59,250 nucleotides of DNA from Lentisphaeria bacterium (GCA_018265615.1 JABLYX010000016.1:25712-84961), one strand, 5' to 3'. Positions 8,025 through 17,268 are shown, counted from the stretch's first letter. Notes: generated by a model from the letters alone, not told the origin. Made by a program: numbers and translations.

Positions 8025-8807
8025 ATGCGTGATTTCAAGTGGGGATTTTCAACGCTCGGGTGTCCGGCGAATTCGCTGGCGGAATCGGCTGCCCTGGCGG
8101 ACGAGTTCGGTTTCCGTTATCTGGAGCTCCGGGCGGTGGATGATTCGATCAACCTGCCGTTGGTTTTTTCCGATCCGGAGAAACGCGCGCTGCTGATGGA
8201 GTTGGCGGGGGAGGGGCGGATCCGGGTGTTCGGCAGCTCCTTCGGGTTTGCTTCGCGCAAGAATGATTATGACGAGCTCGAAGCGTTGGGTCGCCTGGCG
8301 GACGGGGCGGGGGTGCCGTATCTGCGGGTGTTCGGCGGCTTCAGCTTCGAGGAGGAGTTCGACGGGGAGAAAGCCGGAATCGCCCGGCGGAACCTCGAAT
8401 GGTTCCGCTCGCTCGGGCTGAAAGCGCAGCTTGCGCTTGAGACGCACGACGGGTTCTCGTCCGCCGCGCGCTGCCGCAGGCTTTTCGAACAGCTCGGTGA
8501 AACGCTCCCGGTGATCTGGGACGCGCACCACACCTGCCGCTACGCCGGAGAGGCGTTCGCGGACAGTTGGGCGCTGCTGGCCGGACATGTGGTCGACATC
8601 CATGTGAAGGACAGCAAACTCGACGCGGACGGCAAGCTTGTCGCCACGGTTCCGGGAGAGGGGGACCTTGCGGTTCCGCAGCTGCTCGAGCTGCTTGAAG
8701 AGGCCGATTACACGGGCCTGGTCACGTTGGAGTACGAGAAGCTGTGGCACCCGTATCTGCCGGAGCTGCGCGTCGCTCTGGAGGCGGTCAACCGCGTCTG
8801 GCGGTAA
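8025..8807 (+). CDS. sugar phosphate isomerase/epimerase-like TIM-barrel protein
   Basis: A 260-residue protein of the AP-endonuclease-2 / xylose-isomerase-like TIM barrel family. It opens with FSTLGCPANSLAESAALADE, the usual first strand and helix. Candidate metal ligands are the Glu of ALETHD, the Asp and His of WDAHHTC, the His of DIHVKD and the Glu of VTLEYEK. Such enzymes interconvert keto-sugars or isomerise inositol-type compounds; the substrate is unknown here. ATG 8025 begins immediately after the SGNH stop; longer in-frame starts would run back inside that gene. Confidence 0.85.
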   Translation: MRDFKWGFSTLGCPANSLAESAALADEFGFRYLELRAVDDSINLPLVFSDPEKRALLMELAGEGRIRVFGSSFGFASRKNDYDELEALGRLADGAGVPYLRVFGGFSFEEEFDGEKAGIARRNLEWFRSLGLKAQLALETHDGFSSAARCRRLFEQLGETLPVIWDAHHTCRYAGEAFADSWALLAGHVVDIHVKDSKLDADGKLVATVPGEGDLAVPQLLELLEEADYTGLVTLEYEKLWHPYLPELRVALEAVNRVWR

Positions 8808-8835
8808 CCGGGGCGGCCGCCGCGCGGGCCGGTTA
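8805..8835. terminator. inverted repeat between convergent genes
   Basis: TAACCGG (8805-8811) and CCGGTTA (8829-8835) form a perfect 7-base inverted repeat around a GC-rich core. Each arm contains the stop codon of one of the two convergent genes. There is no T run, so it is a weak candidate for a bidirectional terminator. Confidence 0.4.
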
Positions 8836-9693
8836 TTTCCTGCCGTAGTTGATGTCGCAGAGACGGAAAGCGGGCTCCGGCAGCGGCTCGCCGTTCAGGA
8901 AAGCTTCGACCAACGCACACGGATCGGGTTCTCCGCCTGCTTTCAGCCAGTGGATCCTGTGCCCTTCTCGTTCCAGCTTGCGGAAGAAGATGTCCTGCCG
9001 CTTGGCGAACTGGCGGATGCGGCAGAGCAGCGTGTTCCGCATCCCGACAAGTGTGCATTCCCCTTTCAGGTAACGGGCGGCCTCGCGGTATTCGAGCCCG
9101 AAGAATTCGAGCTGTTCCCAACTTACTCCGTTGATTTCGTGCAGTTTCTGTACCTCGTCGACCAGGCCGTCGGTCAGGCGGCTGTCGAGACGCGCCTCGA
9201 TCCGGGCATGGACCTCGCTGCGCGGATAGTAGACGCCGAGGATCAGCGCGTCGAGCTCGAACGGCGGTTCGAAGGAGCGTTCGTTTTCCGGATTCTGGCG
9301 GACCCGTTCGATGCCTTGCCCGCGCGGCGGCAGCGCTCCGCCCGGCAGCCGGTAGCCGTCGAGCAGCGCGGCGAGGTAAAGCGCCGTTCCGCCGCAGAGG
9401 ATCGGAATCCTGCCGCGCGCCGCGATCTCCCAGACCGCGCGGTAAGCATCGCGGACGAAGCGGGCGAGGTTGTAGACCTCGCGCTGCGGATCCGCGATGT
9501 CGATGAGATGGTACGGAACTTCCCCGTATTCATCGAGGTCCTTCCCCGTGCCGATATCCATGCCGCGGTAGACCTGCCGCGAATCCACGCTCACGATTTC
9601 CGCCGGGAAGATCCGCGCGAGCTTCACCGCCAGGGCGGTTTTTCCGGTCGCGGTCGGTCCGGTGATGACGACGGTTTTGATTTTTTCAGCCAT
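8833..9693 (-). CDS. miaA: tRNA dimethylallyltransferase
   Basis: Adds a prenyl group to A37 of tRNAs that read UNN codons. It has 286 residues. The P-loop is GPTATGKT (12-19), followed by VSVDSRQVYRGMDIGTGK, the DMAPP and tRNA contact block. Later come ILCGGTALYLAALLDG and the conserved C-terminal half with R-x-RQFAKRQ. I chose ATG 9693 because AAGGA lies just before it; a TTG at 9705 is less likely. It is convergent with the isomerase gene and divergent from lpxC. Confidence 0.93.
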   Translation of the reverse strand: MAEKIKTVVITGPTATGKTALAVKLARIFPAEIVSVDSRQVYRGMDIGTGKDLDEYGEVPYHLIDIADPQREVYNLARFVRDAYRAVWEIAARGRIPILCGGTALYLAALLDGYRLPGGALPPRGQGIERVRQNPENERSFEPPFELDALILGVYYPRSEVHARIEARLDSRLTDGLVDEVQKLHEINGVSWEQLEFFGLEYREAARYLKGECTLVGMRNTLLCRIRQFAKRQDIFFRKLEREGHRIHWLKAGGEPDPCALVEAFLNGEPLPEPAFRLCDINYGRK

Positions 9694-9785
9694 AAATCCT
9701 TGCAAAAAAACTGTACAAACTCGGTTTCGCGTATTATATTATGACCCATGAAGTTGAAAATTCAATCTTGAAAGCGGATTATTCG

Positions 9786-10637
9786 ATGGAAAAACAGCAG
9801 ACAGTCGTCAATTCGGCCGAATATTCAGGAATCGCGCTGCATTCCGGCGCGCGTTCGACGGTGCGGGTTCAGCCCGCTCCCGAGAATACCGGGATCGTCT
9901 TCCGCCGCGTCGATCTGCCCGGCAAGCCGGAGGTGCGCGCGCTGGCGTCCAACGTGGTCGACGTGCGGCGCGGGACTACGATCGCGAACGGGAAAGTGGT
10001 CGTCGCCACCGTCGAACATATCATGTCGGCCCTGAATGCGTTCCATATCGACAACTGCATCGTCGAGATGGACGGCATGGAGCCGCCGATCGGCGACGGC
10101 AGCTCGCTGCCGTATTGTCAGATGCTGCGCCGGGCAGGCGTCGTACAGCAGGAAGCTGAGGCGAAAGTCTTTACGCCGGCCGTTCCGCTCTATGTCGAAG
10201 GCGGGCACACCCGGCTCGTGATCGTTCCGGGGGACGTGCTGCGCATCGCCTGTACGACGAGCTTTCCCGGCTGCCCGATCGATCCGCAATTCTACGAATT
10301 CACCGCGACGTCCCCCGACGCGTATGAGACGGAAATCGCCGGGGGGCGCACTTTCGTCGATTTCTGCGACCTTCAGCAGCTGCTCGCAATGGGGTTGGTG
10401 AAAGGCGGCAGCCTGGACGCGGCGGCGATCATCCACGACGGCGCGATCATCTGCAAGGAGGAGCTGCGCTATCCGAACGAAATCGTCCGGCACAAGATCC
10501 TCGACCTGGTCGGAGACATCTATCTCTCCGGCTGCCGGATCACCGGGACGATCATCGCCGTCAAGCCGGGGCATCCGAAGAACGTCGAGCTGGCCGGGCT
10601 GCTCCTGAAAGAGATTATGGCTGTAAAAGAAGCATAA
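9786..10637 (+). CDS. lpxC: UDP-3-O-acyl-N-acetylglucosamine deacetylase
   Basis: Performs the committed step of lipid A synthesis, zinc-dependent deacetylation of UDP-3-O-acyl-GlcNAc. It has 283 residues, the usual length of a stand-alone LpxC. Zinc and catalytic residues are visible: E and H in ATVEHIMSAL, H and D in RHKILDLVGD, and H in KPGHPKN. Some relatives fuse LpxC to FabZ in one chain; here the two are separate genes 17 bases apart. ATG 9786 (MEKQQTVVNS) matches the family start; ATG 9741 is in frame but precedes it. It implies an LPS-bearing outer membrane. Confidence 0.95.
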   Translation: MEKQQTVVNSAEYSGIALHSGARSTVRVQPAPENTGIVFRRVDLPGKPEVRALASNVVDVRRGTTIANGKVVVATVEHIMSALNAFHIDNCIVEMDGMEPPIGDGSSLPYCQMLRRAGVVQQEAEAKVFTPAVPLYVEGGHTRLVIVPGDVLRIACTTSFPGCPIDPQFYEFTATSPDAYETEIAGGRTFVDFCDLQQLLAMGLVKGGSLDAAAIIHDGAIICKEELRYPNEIVRHKILDLVGDIYLSGCRITGTIIAVKPGHPKNVELAGLLLKEIMAVKEA

Positions 10638-10654
10638 GCAATAAGGGGAATAGA

Positions 10655-11569
10655 ATGGGTAAATTTTTTGGACTCAAGGAGATCCGGGCGATTCTGCCGC
10701 AGCGTTATCCGATGCTGATGCTCGACCGGGCGGAGCAGGTCTCCGACACGCAGTATGTCGGGCTCAAGAATCTCACGATCAACGAGAATTTTTTTCAGGG
10801 GCACTTCCCCGGGCATGCGATTATGCCGGGCGTGCTGCAGCTTGAGGCGATGAAGCAGCTCGGCGAGCTTGCGGTCCGTCCGGCGCTCGACCCGAACGGC
10901 GAGCTCGACGTTTATATGCGCGTCGTTGAAAAGGTCAAATTCCGCCGTCCGAACAATCCGGGCGACCGCGTCAAGGTCGAGGCGGAGATCCTTTCGATCG
11001 AGAACGGCGAAGCGGTAGTGAAGGCACAGACCTCGAACAACGGCGGACTCACCTGCGAGGCGAAAATCACGCTTGCGACCCGTCCGAAGAGTGGTCCTGC
11101 CGCGATGCCGGTGCTGAACACCGAATTCGACAAGAGCGATGCGACGCCGATGAACGTCGAAAAGATCATGTCGCTCATTCCGCACCGCTACCCCTTCCTG
11201 CTGATTGACTATATTGCGAAGATCGAGGGCGACCACGTGTTCGCCGTGAAGAACCTGACCGGCAATGAGGAAATCTTCTCGCAGGCAGGCGATTACGCGG
11301 TCATGCCGGAGTCGCTGCTGTGCGAAATCACCGCCCAGTCGGGCTGCTCGCTTGTGTTGGCGCGCCCGGGCAACGAGGGCAAGCTCGGCTACTTCATGTC
11401 GATCGACCGCGCCGAGATCTTTGAACCGGTCTATCCGGGTGACCAGCTGGTCGTCGACATCGAGCTGCCTCCGGCGAAGGGGCGCTTCGGCAAGGGAACC
11501 GGCTATATCAAGGTGGGCGACAGGGTCGTCTTCCAGATCACGCTGATGTTCGCGATCGTCGACGCGTAA
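10655..11569 (+). CDS. fabZ: tandem FabZ-like (hotdog) 3-hydroxyacyl-ACP dehydratase
   Basis: A 304-residue protein made of two FabZ-like hotdog domains, about 1-150 and 165-304, twice the usual length. Domain 1 has both catalytic residues: His in FQGHFPG and Glu in GVLQLEAMKQ. Domain 2 begins MSLIPHRYPFLLID, clearly FabZ-like, and keeps the Glu (LLCEITAQ). The position of the catalytic His is Gln (EEIFSQAGDYAVMP), so it probably cannot dehydrate. Domain 1 would make trans-2-enoyl-ACP for fatty acid synthesis. Ribosome site AGGGGA. It lies between lpxC and a CoA-transferase. Confidence 0.85.
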   Translation: MGKFFGLKEIRAILPQRYPMLMLDRAEQVSDTQYVGLKNLTINENFFQGHFPGHAIMPGVLQLEAMKQLGELAVRPALDPNGELDVYMRVVEKVKFRRPNNPGDRVKVEAEILSIENGEAVVKAQTSNNGGLTCEAKITLATRPKSGPAAMPVLNTEFDKSDATPMNVEKIMSLIPHRYPFLLIDYIAKIEGDHVFAVKNLTGNEEIFSQAGDYAVMPESLLCEITAQSGCSLVLARPGNEGKLGYFMSIDRAEIFEPVYPGDQLVVDIELPPAKGRFGKGTGYIKVGDRVVFQITLMFAIVDA

Positions 11570-11596
11570 GAAACTCCGAACACACACAGGGGGCGA

Positions 11597-12901
11597 ATGA
11601 GCAAGGTTCCGCGTGTCGTATCCGCGGCGGAGGCCGTTGCCGGGATCGGTTCCGGGGAATCGGTCTATGTGAGCAGTTCCGGTTCCGTTCCGCGGGTGCT
11701 CGTGGAAGCGCTTTGCGCGCGCGGCCGCAAGGGCGTGCTCCGTGATGTTTCGCTCCGCCATATCCATACCGGCCGGACGGAGGATTACGCCGCGCCGGAA
11801 TTCGAGGGTGTCTTCCGCTCCGAATCATTTTTCATCGGCGACAATATGCGACGGCAGGTCCAGCGCGGCGCGGCCGACTACATCCCGGTTTCGCTGCACG
11901 AGACGCAGCAGCTGATCCGGGAAGGCGTGGTCGGGTGCGACGTCGCATTCATTCAGGTTTCGCCGCCGGGCCGCCACGGGCGGGTTTCGCTCGGGATTTC
12001 GGTCGATATCGGTCCCGCCGCGATTGAGACGGCGAGGCTCGTTATTGCGGTCATGAACCGCAATATGCCTTATACCTACGGCGACGGGGAGATCGATCTG
12101 GACCGGATCGACTATCTGGTCGAAGATGACTCGCCGCTTGATGAAACCAATTTTCCGCTGCCCGATGCGATTGAGCGCGCGATCGGCCGCCACTGCGCGG
12201 AGCTGGTCGAAGACGGCTCCTGTCTGCAGCTCGGAATCGGCGCGATTCCGAACGCGGTGCTTTCTCAGCTCTCCGACCGGAAGGATCTCGGCATCCACAC
12301 AGAAATGTTCGCGGACGGGCTCCTGCCGCTCGTCGAGGCCGGCGTGGTGAACGGTTCGCGCAAGCGGATCGACCGCGGCAGGATCGTCGCATCGTTCCTG
12401 ATGGGTTCGCGCCGGGTGTTTGATTTCGTGGACCGGAACCGCATGGTGCGGATGCGCGAGGTTGCGTATACGAATGACCCGTTCCGCATCGCGCGCAATC
12501 CGAAGGTGGTCGCGATCAACTCCGCGATCCAGATCGACCTGACCGGGCAGGTGTGCGCGGATTCGCTCGGCACGCGCATGTATTCCGGGGTCGGCGGGCA
12601 GCTCGATTTTGTTTACGGCGCATCGCGTTCGGAAGGCGGGAAGCCGGTCATCGCGATGCCGTCGCGCACCGCAAAGGGGATCAGCAAGATCGTCCCTGTG
12701 CTGGACTCCGGGGCGGGGGTGGTTACGCCGCGCAGCCGTGTGCATTATGTCGCGACCGAGTACGGCGTGGTTGATTTGTACGGCAAACCGCTGCAGCAGC
12801 GCGCGCGGCTGTTGATCAGCATCGCGCATCCCGATTGCCGCGAAGAGCTGGAGAAAGCCGCGTTCGAGCGGTTCGGCAGGCATTTTCTCTACTGGAAATG
12901 A
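11597..12901 (+). CDS. acetyl-CoA hydrolase/transferase family protein
   Basis: A 434-residue family I-type CoA-transferase in the acetyl-CoA hydrolase / 4-hydroxybutyrate CoA-transferase group. The CoA-binding SPPGRHGRVSLG loop, the LGIGAIPNAVL block and the catalytic Glu in GIHTEMFADG are all present, as is the C-terminal YSGVGGQLDFVYGA motif. It moves CoA between short acids, probably in fermentation; the exact acids cannot be told. Ribosome site AGGGGGC. Its stop lies 18 bases before pyruvate kinase, which suggests a pyruvate/acyl-CoA metabolic pair. Confidence 0.88.
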   Translation: MSKVPRVVSAAEAVAGIGSGESVYVSSSGSVPRVLVEALCARGRKGVLRDVSLRHIHTGRTEDYAAPEFEGVFRSESFFIGDNMRRQVQRGAADYIPVSLHETQQLIREGVVGCDVAFIQVSPPGRHGRVSLGISVDIGPAAIETARLVIAVMNRNMPYTYGDGEIDLDRIDYLVEDDSPLDETNFPLPDAIERAIGRHCAELVEDGSCLQLGIGAIPNAVLSQLSDRKDLGIHTEMFADGLLPLVEAGVVNGSRKRIDRGRIVASFLMGSRRVFDFVDRNRMVRMREVAYTNDPFRIARNPKVVAINSAIQIDLTGQVCADSLGTRMYSGVGGQLDFVYGASRSEGGKPVIAMPSRTAKGISKIVPVLDSGAGVVTPRSRVHYVATEYGVVDLYGKPLQQRARLLISIAHPDCREELEKAAFERFGRHFLYWK

Positions 12902-12918
12902 GAGAGGGGAAAAGAGAG

Positions 12919-14322
12919 ATGAAATTTACGAAAATCGTGGCGACGGTGAATGCGTCGACCTGTACGCCGGAGCTGCTTCTGGCACTTTACAAGAACGGCA
13001 TGGATGTGGTGCGGTTCAACACCGCGCATATGGATGTCTCTGAGCTGGAGCACGCGGTGACGCTCGTGCGGGAGGTTTCGGAGAAGATCGCGATCATGGT
13101 CGACACGAAAGGGCCGAACATCCGGACCGGCAATCTCGATGCGCCGCTCCCGCTTTCAAAAGGAGAGCGGGTTTATGTGACGGGCCGCCCCGCCGCCGAG
13201 TCCGAAGCTGTGCAGGTCAATTACGCCGCATTTGCCGAGGAGGTGCCGCCGGGGAGCCGGATCGTCTGCGACGACGGCGCGGTGGAGCTGCATGTGCTCG
13301 AACGCCGCGGAGAGATGCTGCTCTGCGAAGCGGTCCATGACGGTGTGCTGAAGAACCACAAGTCGGTCAATGTTCCGGATGTGGAGCTGAATGCCGACAC
13401 GCTGACCGAGAAGGACCGGCTGTTCATCGAGTATGCGATCCGTCACGAGATCGACTACATCGCGCACTCGTTCGTGCGGAACGCGGCCGATGTGGAAACT
13501 GTCCGCGTCCTGCTCGATGCGAAAAAAAGCCCGATCCGGATCATCGCGAAGATTGAAAACCGGCAGGGCGTGAAGAATATCGCCGGGATCCTGAAAGCCG
13601 CCGACGGCATCATGGTCGCGCGCGGCGACCTCGGCATTGAGATTCCGCTCGAGGAGGTTCCGCTGATCCAGAAGGAGCTGATCCGTTCCTGCCGCAAGGC
13701 CGGCAAGCCGGTCATCACGGCGACGCAGATGCTGCAGAGCATGCAGGAGAATCCGCTGCCGACCCGCGCCGAAGTCAACGATGTGGCGAACGCGGTCTAT
13801 GACGGAACCGACGCGGTCATGCTTTCGGGCGAGACCGCGCAGGGGCGCTATCCGGTCGAAGCGGTCAGCGTGATGAATCGGATCGTCGAGGAGACCGAAA
13901 AATCGTCACAGGGCTTTTTCAACCACATCGACGGCGTTGATACGGAGGGCGACCGGGAGTATGATTTCATGATCCGCACCGCGGTCGGCGCGGCGGAGGC
14001 CCTGCCGCTCCGGGCGATCGTGTGCAACACGGCGGAAGGAAAGTCGGCGCGCTGCTGTGCGGCCTACCGTCCGCTTGTCCCGATCTACGCGCTCTCGTAC
14101 CACCGCTGCGTGGTGCGCCAGCTTGCACTGGTCTACGGCGTCTACGCCGAATACAACGAATTCATGGAGAGTACGGTCGAGCTTGGGAAAGAGACCGCGC
14201 GTCGTCTGATCGCGGAGAAGTGGCTGCGTCCCGAAGACAAGGTCGTCATGCTCTCGAAGAACTCCTTGGCGCGTGAAACGAACAATCTGATCTGCCTCGG
14301 CGAAGTGCGTGAATTCGCCTGA
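12919..14322 (+). CDS. pyk: pyruvate kinase, divergent
   Basis: Makes pyruvate and ATP from phosphoenolpyruvate and ADP. It has 467 residues, a normal length without an extra C-terminal domain. Core motifs are intact: IIAKIENRQGV (catalytic Lys), MVARGDLGIEIP (metal Glu/Asp), TATQMLQSM and DAVMLSGETAQGRYP. The N-terminal block is unusual: TKIVATVNAST replaces the usual TKIV-T-GPAS, RFNTAH replaces R-NFSH, and DTKGPNIRTG has Asn where Glu or Lys is usual. The start at 12919 is preferred over 12898, which overlaps the previous stop, because GAGAGGGGA precedes it. Confidence 0.9.
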   Translation: MKFTKIVATVNASTCTPELLLALYKNGMDVVRFNTAHMDVSELEHAVTLVREVSEKIAIMVDTKGPNIRTGNLDAPLPLSKGERVYVTGRPAAESEAVQVNYAAFAEEVPPGSRIVCDDGAVELHVLERRGEMLLCEAVHDGVLKNHKSVNVPDVELNADTLTEKDRLFIEYAIRHEIDYIAHSFVRNAADVETVRVLLDAKKSPIRIIAKIENRQGVKNIAGILKAADGIMVARGDLGIEIPLEEVPLIQKELIRSCRKAGKPVITATQMLQSMQENPLPTRAEVNDVANAVYDGTDAVMLSGETAQGRYPVEAVSVMNRIVEETEKSSQGFFNHIDGVDTEGDREYDFMIRTAVGAAEALPLRAIVCNTAEGKSARCCAAYRPLVPIYALSYHRCVVRQLALVYGVYAEYNEFMESTVELGKETARRLIAEKWLRPEDKVVMLSKNSLARETNNLICLGEVREFA

Positions 14323-14431
14323 GTCCGGCCGGAGGTTCGGAACGTTTCATGAATGCCGTCAAAACAGGAACAATGCCTTTTCTGAAGTGGTGAGCATATG
14401 GAACCGCTTCGGGAGGATCACAGGAGGGACC

Positions 14432-15436
14432 ATGTCCGGACAATTCGATTTCGCGCGTCTTGCCGCCTATACCGGGGATATGGAACAGCTGGCCGACGCC
14501 CGGATGTCGGTGCTGGCGGAGGGGCCGGGCCGGGGGAGCCGCATCATTTCGTTCCGGAACGGGGCGGGGCTCGCGTTCACGGTAACGCCGGATCGCGGCA
14601 TGGATATCGTCGACTGTTCGTTCCGCGGCATTCCGGTCGCATTCCGGACCCCGGTCGGATATGCGAATCCGGAGCGTTACGAGCCGCTGGGCGCGGAATG
14701 GCTGCGGAACTGGCCGGGCGGGCTTATGACCACGGCGGGACTGCGGAACGTCGGTCCCGCGAACGGGGAGTTCGGGCTGCACGGCCGGATTTCGAACCAG
14801 GCCGCCGGGGATGTCGGGATCCGGCGCGGCGTCGAAAGCGGCGGTTACCGGCTCGAAGCGGTCGGGACGCTGCGGGAGAGCCGGATGTTCGGCGAGCACC
14901 TTGAGCTGCGCCGTTCGATTGCGACCGGCTACGGCGACAACACGATCACGGTGTGCGACGAGGTGACGAACCTTGCCGCACTTGACGATTATCTGCAGAT
15001 GCTCTACCACTGCAACTTCGGCTATCCGTTTGCGTCGCCGGAGCTCGAATTCGAGGCGGAGGAGCACGAGATTGTGCCGCGCGACGGGATCGCCGCGGCG
15101 GGAATCGCGGAGTGGAACCGTCTTTGCGAACCGGTTCCGGATTATCGGGAGCAGTGTTTCTTCCACCGTCTGCCGCGCCGGGAAGACGGCACGGCGGGAA
15201 TCACGGTGCTGAACCGGATGCTCGGAATCCGCATTTCAATGTGCTGGTCCGCCGATACGCTGCCGAACTTCGTGGAGTGGAAGAACTGTCTCGCCGGCGG
15301 ATATGCGCTTGGACTCGAACCGACCAATGCGTCGCTCGCCGGCCGGACCCGGGAGATCGAGGCGGGTACGGCGCGGAAAATCCGTCCCGGTGAAACCGTC
15401 CGCTTCCGGCTGCAGTTCCGGTTCGAAACAGTCTAG
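14432..15436 (+). CDS. DUF4432 family protein (aldose 1-epimerase-like)
   Basis: A 334-residue protein with the galactose-mutarotase-like fold of the DUF4432 group. Visible blocks are the GSRIISFRNGAGLAFTVTPD strand pair, FGLHGRIS with the candidate active-site His, LYHCNFGYPF, and the C-terminal YALGLEPTN. Members act on sugars or sugar acids, and few have been assayed. ATG 14432 has a near-perfect AGGAGGG in front. Its TAG stop shares the palindrome CTAG with the stop of the convergent membrane protein. The 109 bases before it hold no clear signal. Confidence 0.82.
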   Translation: MSGQFDFARLAAYTGDMEQLADARMSVLAEGPGRGSRIISFRNGAGLAFTVTPDRGMDIVDCSFRGIPVAFRTPVGYANPERYEPLGAEWLRNWPGGLMTTAGLRNVGPANGEFGLHGRISNQAAGDVGIRRGVESGGYRLEAVGTLRESRMFGEHLELRRSIATGYGDNTITVCDEVTNLAALDDYLQMLYHCNFGYPFASPELEFEAEEHEIVPRDGIAAAGIAEWNRLCEPVPDYREQCFFHRLPRREDGTAGITVLNRMLGIRISMCWSADTLPNFVEWKNCLAGGYALGLEPTNASLAGRTREIEAGTARKIRPGETVRFRLQFRFETV

Positions 15437-17268
15437 CGATTGCACCGGCGGTTTTGCCGGAGCAGAAATACTGCGTCCCATGCCGCGTAAACCAGCACAG
15501 CAACGAGCCCGAGCGCGAGACAGTATGCGTTTCCGAAGAGGTAGAGCACACTGGCGGCGGCGAGAAAGATGCCGGTTCGCCTGTCTTTCCGGTAGAGCGC
15601 GAAGATGCCGGCGGCAATTGCCGCCGTTCCCGCTGCTGCCGTCAGCGGGAACTCTCCTTCCCTCCAAAGCAGCAGCCGGTACGGCGCGGAGAGATACCAC
15701 TGGTAGCTGCCGTGAACGGCGTTCGGAATGCAGGCGATCCATCCGGCGAGGACCGGCAGCAGCCACAGAAATTCGCGTGGCTTGAGCTTGTCCCACACTC
15801 CGCAGCCGGCAATTGCGATGAAGAAGGCCGGGTAGCTTGTCAGGATGAAGCGGACCGGGTCGTCGGTTCCATGGCTGTAGCCGAAAAAGAAGAGGATGAC
15901 CGGGATGGCCCAGAGTGCAAGGATGATCCGGAGCTTCCGGTCGCGCAGAAAGAAGAGCGCAAGGATGCCCGGGATCCAGACCAGCTGGTTGACGGCGCCG
16001 TAGAACGCGCTGTTCAGTTCAACGAAAATCCAGTCGATATAGGTGTGCGCACCATCTGCATAGTTTGTGTATGAAAATTTCAGCGGATTGCCGAAGAATT
16101 TCCAGTTGGCCAGCATCTGCGGCAGGAACCCGAGCAGGAACGCCCCCGCGCCTGCCGCCGTATATTGCGCGGCTCTCTTTACTCCGGCAAAATATTCCGG
16201 GCGTTTGAGCCAGCAGATGGCAGCGATTGCCGGAACGAACAGGATGTTGTTGATCCGGAACATGCATGCGATCCCGAACAGGAACGCCGCCGCCGCCGCT
16301 GTCCGGCATGACGCTTTGCGGCAGAGCAGCAGGGCGAAGCCGGCGAGCACTAGCATGGTCGACGGCGTATCGCTCATGGCGGAGAATCCGCAACCGATCA
16401 GGCTGATATAGTGACGGTAGCTGAACTCCGCGCTCGGGAATTCAAAGAAGGCAATGAAGAACCGGTCCGTGAAATCAGGGCGGTGATGCCAGACGAACGG
16501 CAGGATTGCCCAGCAGAGCATCGCGATGCATGCTTTTACGTCGCTTCCGGTCAATTTCCGGCCGATCAGGTAGCCGAGCCAGAGGGAGAACGGGGCGATC
16601 ACGAACCCTTCGAACCAGGAGAGAGGGATCAGCAGGTCAGTGAGGCTCCGGGTTCCGGAGAGAAGCTCGAACGGCAGGTAAAAGAAAGATGTCCCGACGG
16701 TGAAGTGCCACCGTTCGGAGAAATCCCAGTTCAGGATGCTGAGCAGATTCGCATAGTAGCCGGGCTCGTCGGCGGGAGAGGCGATGATGTTCTGCGCCTT
16801 GTTTATCAGCAGGATCAGCAGGAACATGCGCAGCAGTATCGGCACAAGGCCGAGTTCAAGCCGGCGCCACGGATCCGGCTCCCTGCGTTTTTTCCAGAGA
16901 ATCGCGAGAAGCGACGCCAGTGCGGCTCCGATCAGGACGGCGAGCGGATAACGCCACCATTCGACCATGCTGCCGGTTTCTATGCGGCCGTCAGGATGGA
17001 ACAGTGTGTTCGGATTCGTGTAGCCGGTCCGGCCGTCCGGGAGCTTCACCTCCGTCATCCGGTAATATCGCGCGAGCGGATGCGATTGAATCAAAAACAA
17101 TTGCCCGCCGCCTTTTTCCAGCGTCGTCGGTTCGGTCGCCACGGCGATGACTTCGCCGGGCAGCTTCGCTTCCCGGAAGACCGGAGTCCCCGGCTCCAGC
17201 GTGATCGTCGCCGCGGAAGCGAGGAGAGCGGTGAACAGCAGAAGGACTGGGAGGAGCCGTTTCATCAT
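15433..17268 (-). CDS. polytopic membrane protein, GT-C glycosyltransferase-like
   Basis: A 611-residue protein. A signal peptide (residues 1-19) is followed by about 80 residues that look like a small extracytoplasmic beta domain (TITLEPGTPVFREAKLPGE, SH3-like). About 11-12 membrane helices come next. The helix pattern and the long loop after an early helix (SPADEPGYYANLL) recall GT39/GT-C transferases. The Asp-Glu there could be the catalytic acidic pair; this is weak evidence. The function is unproven. It overlaps the isochorismatase-like gene by four bases and ends in the shared CTAG with the convergent gene. Confidence 0.65.
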   Translation of the reverse strand: MMKRLLPVLLLFTALLASAATITLEPGTPVFREAKLPGEVIAVATEPTTLEKGGGQLFLIQSHPLARYYRMTEVKLPDGRTGYTNPNTLFHPDGRIETGSMVEWWRYPLAVLIGAALASLLAILWKKRREPDPWRRLELGLVPILLRMFLLILLINKAQNIIASPADEPGYYANLLSILNWDFSERWHFTVGTSFFYLPFELLSGTRSLTDLLIPLSWFEGFVIAPFSLWLGYLIGRKLTGSDVKACIAMLCWAILPFVWHHRPDFTDRFFIAFFEFPSAEFSYRHYISLIGCGFSAMSDTPSTMLVLAGFALLLCRKASCRTAAAAAFLFGIACMFRINNILFVPAIAAICWLKRPEYFAGVKRAAQYTAAGAGAFLLGFLPQMLANWKFFGNPLKFSYTNYADGAHTYIDWIFVELNSAFYGAVNQLVWIPGILALFFLRDRKLRIILALWAIPVILFFFGYSHGTDDPVRFILTSYPAFFIAIAGCGVWDKLKPREFLWLLPVLAGWIACIPNAVHGSYQWYLSAPYRLLLWREGEFPLTAAAGTAAIAAGIFALYRKDRRTGIFLAAASVLYLFGNAYCLALGLVAVLVYAAWDAVFLLRQNRRCNR

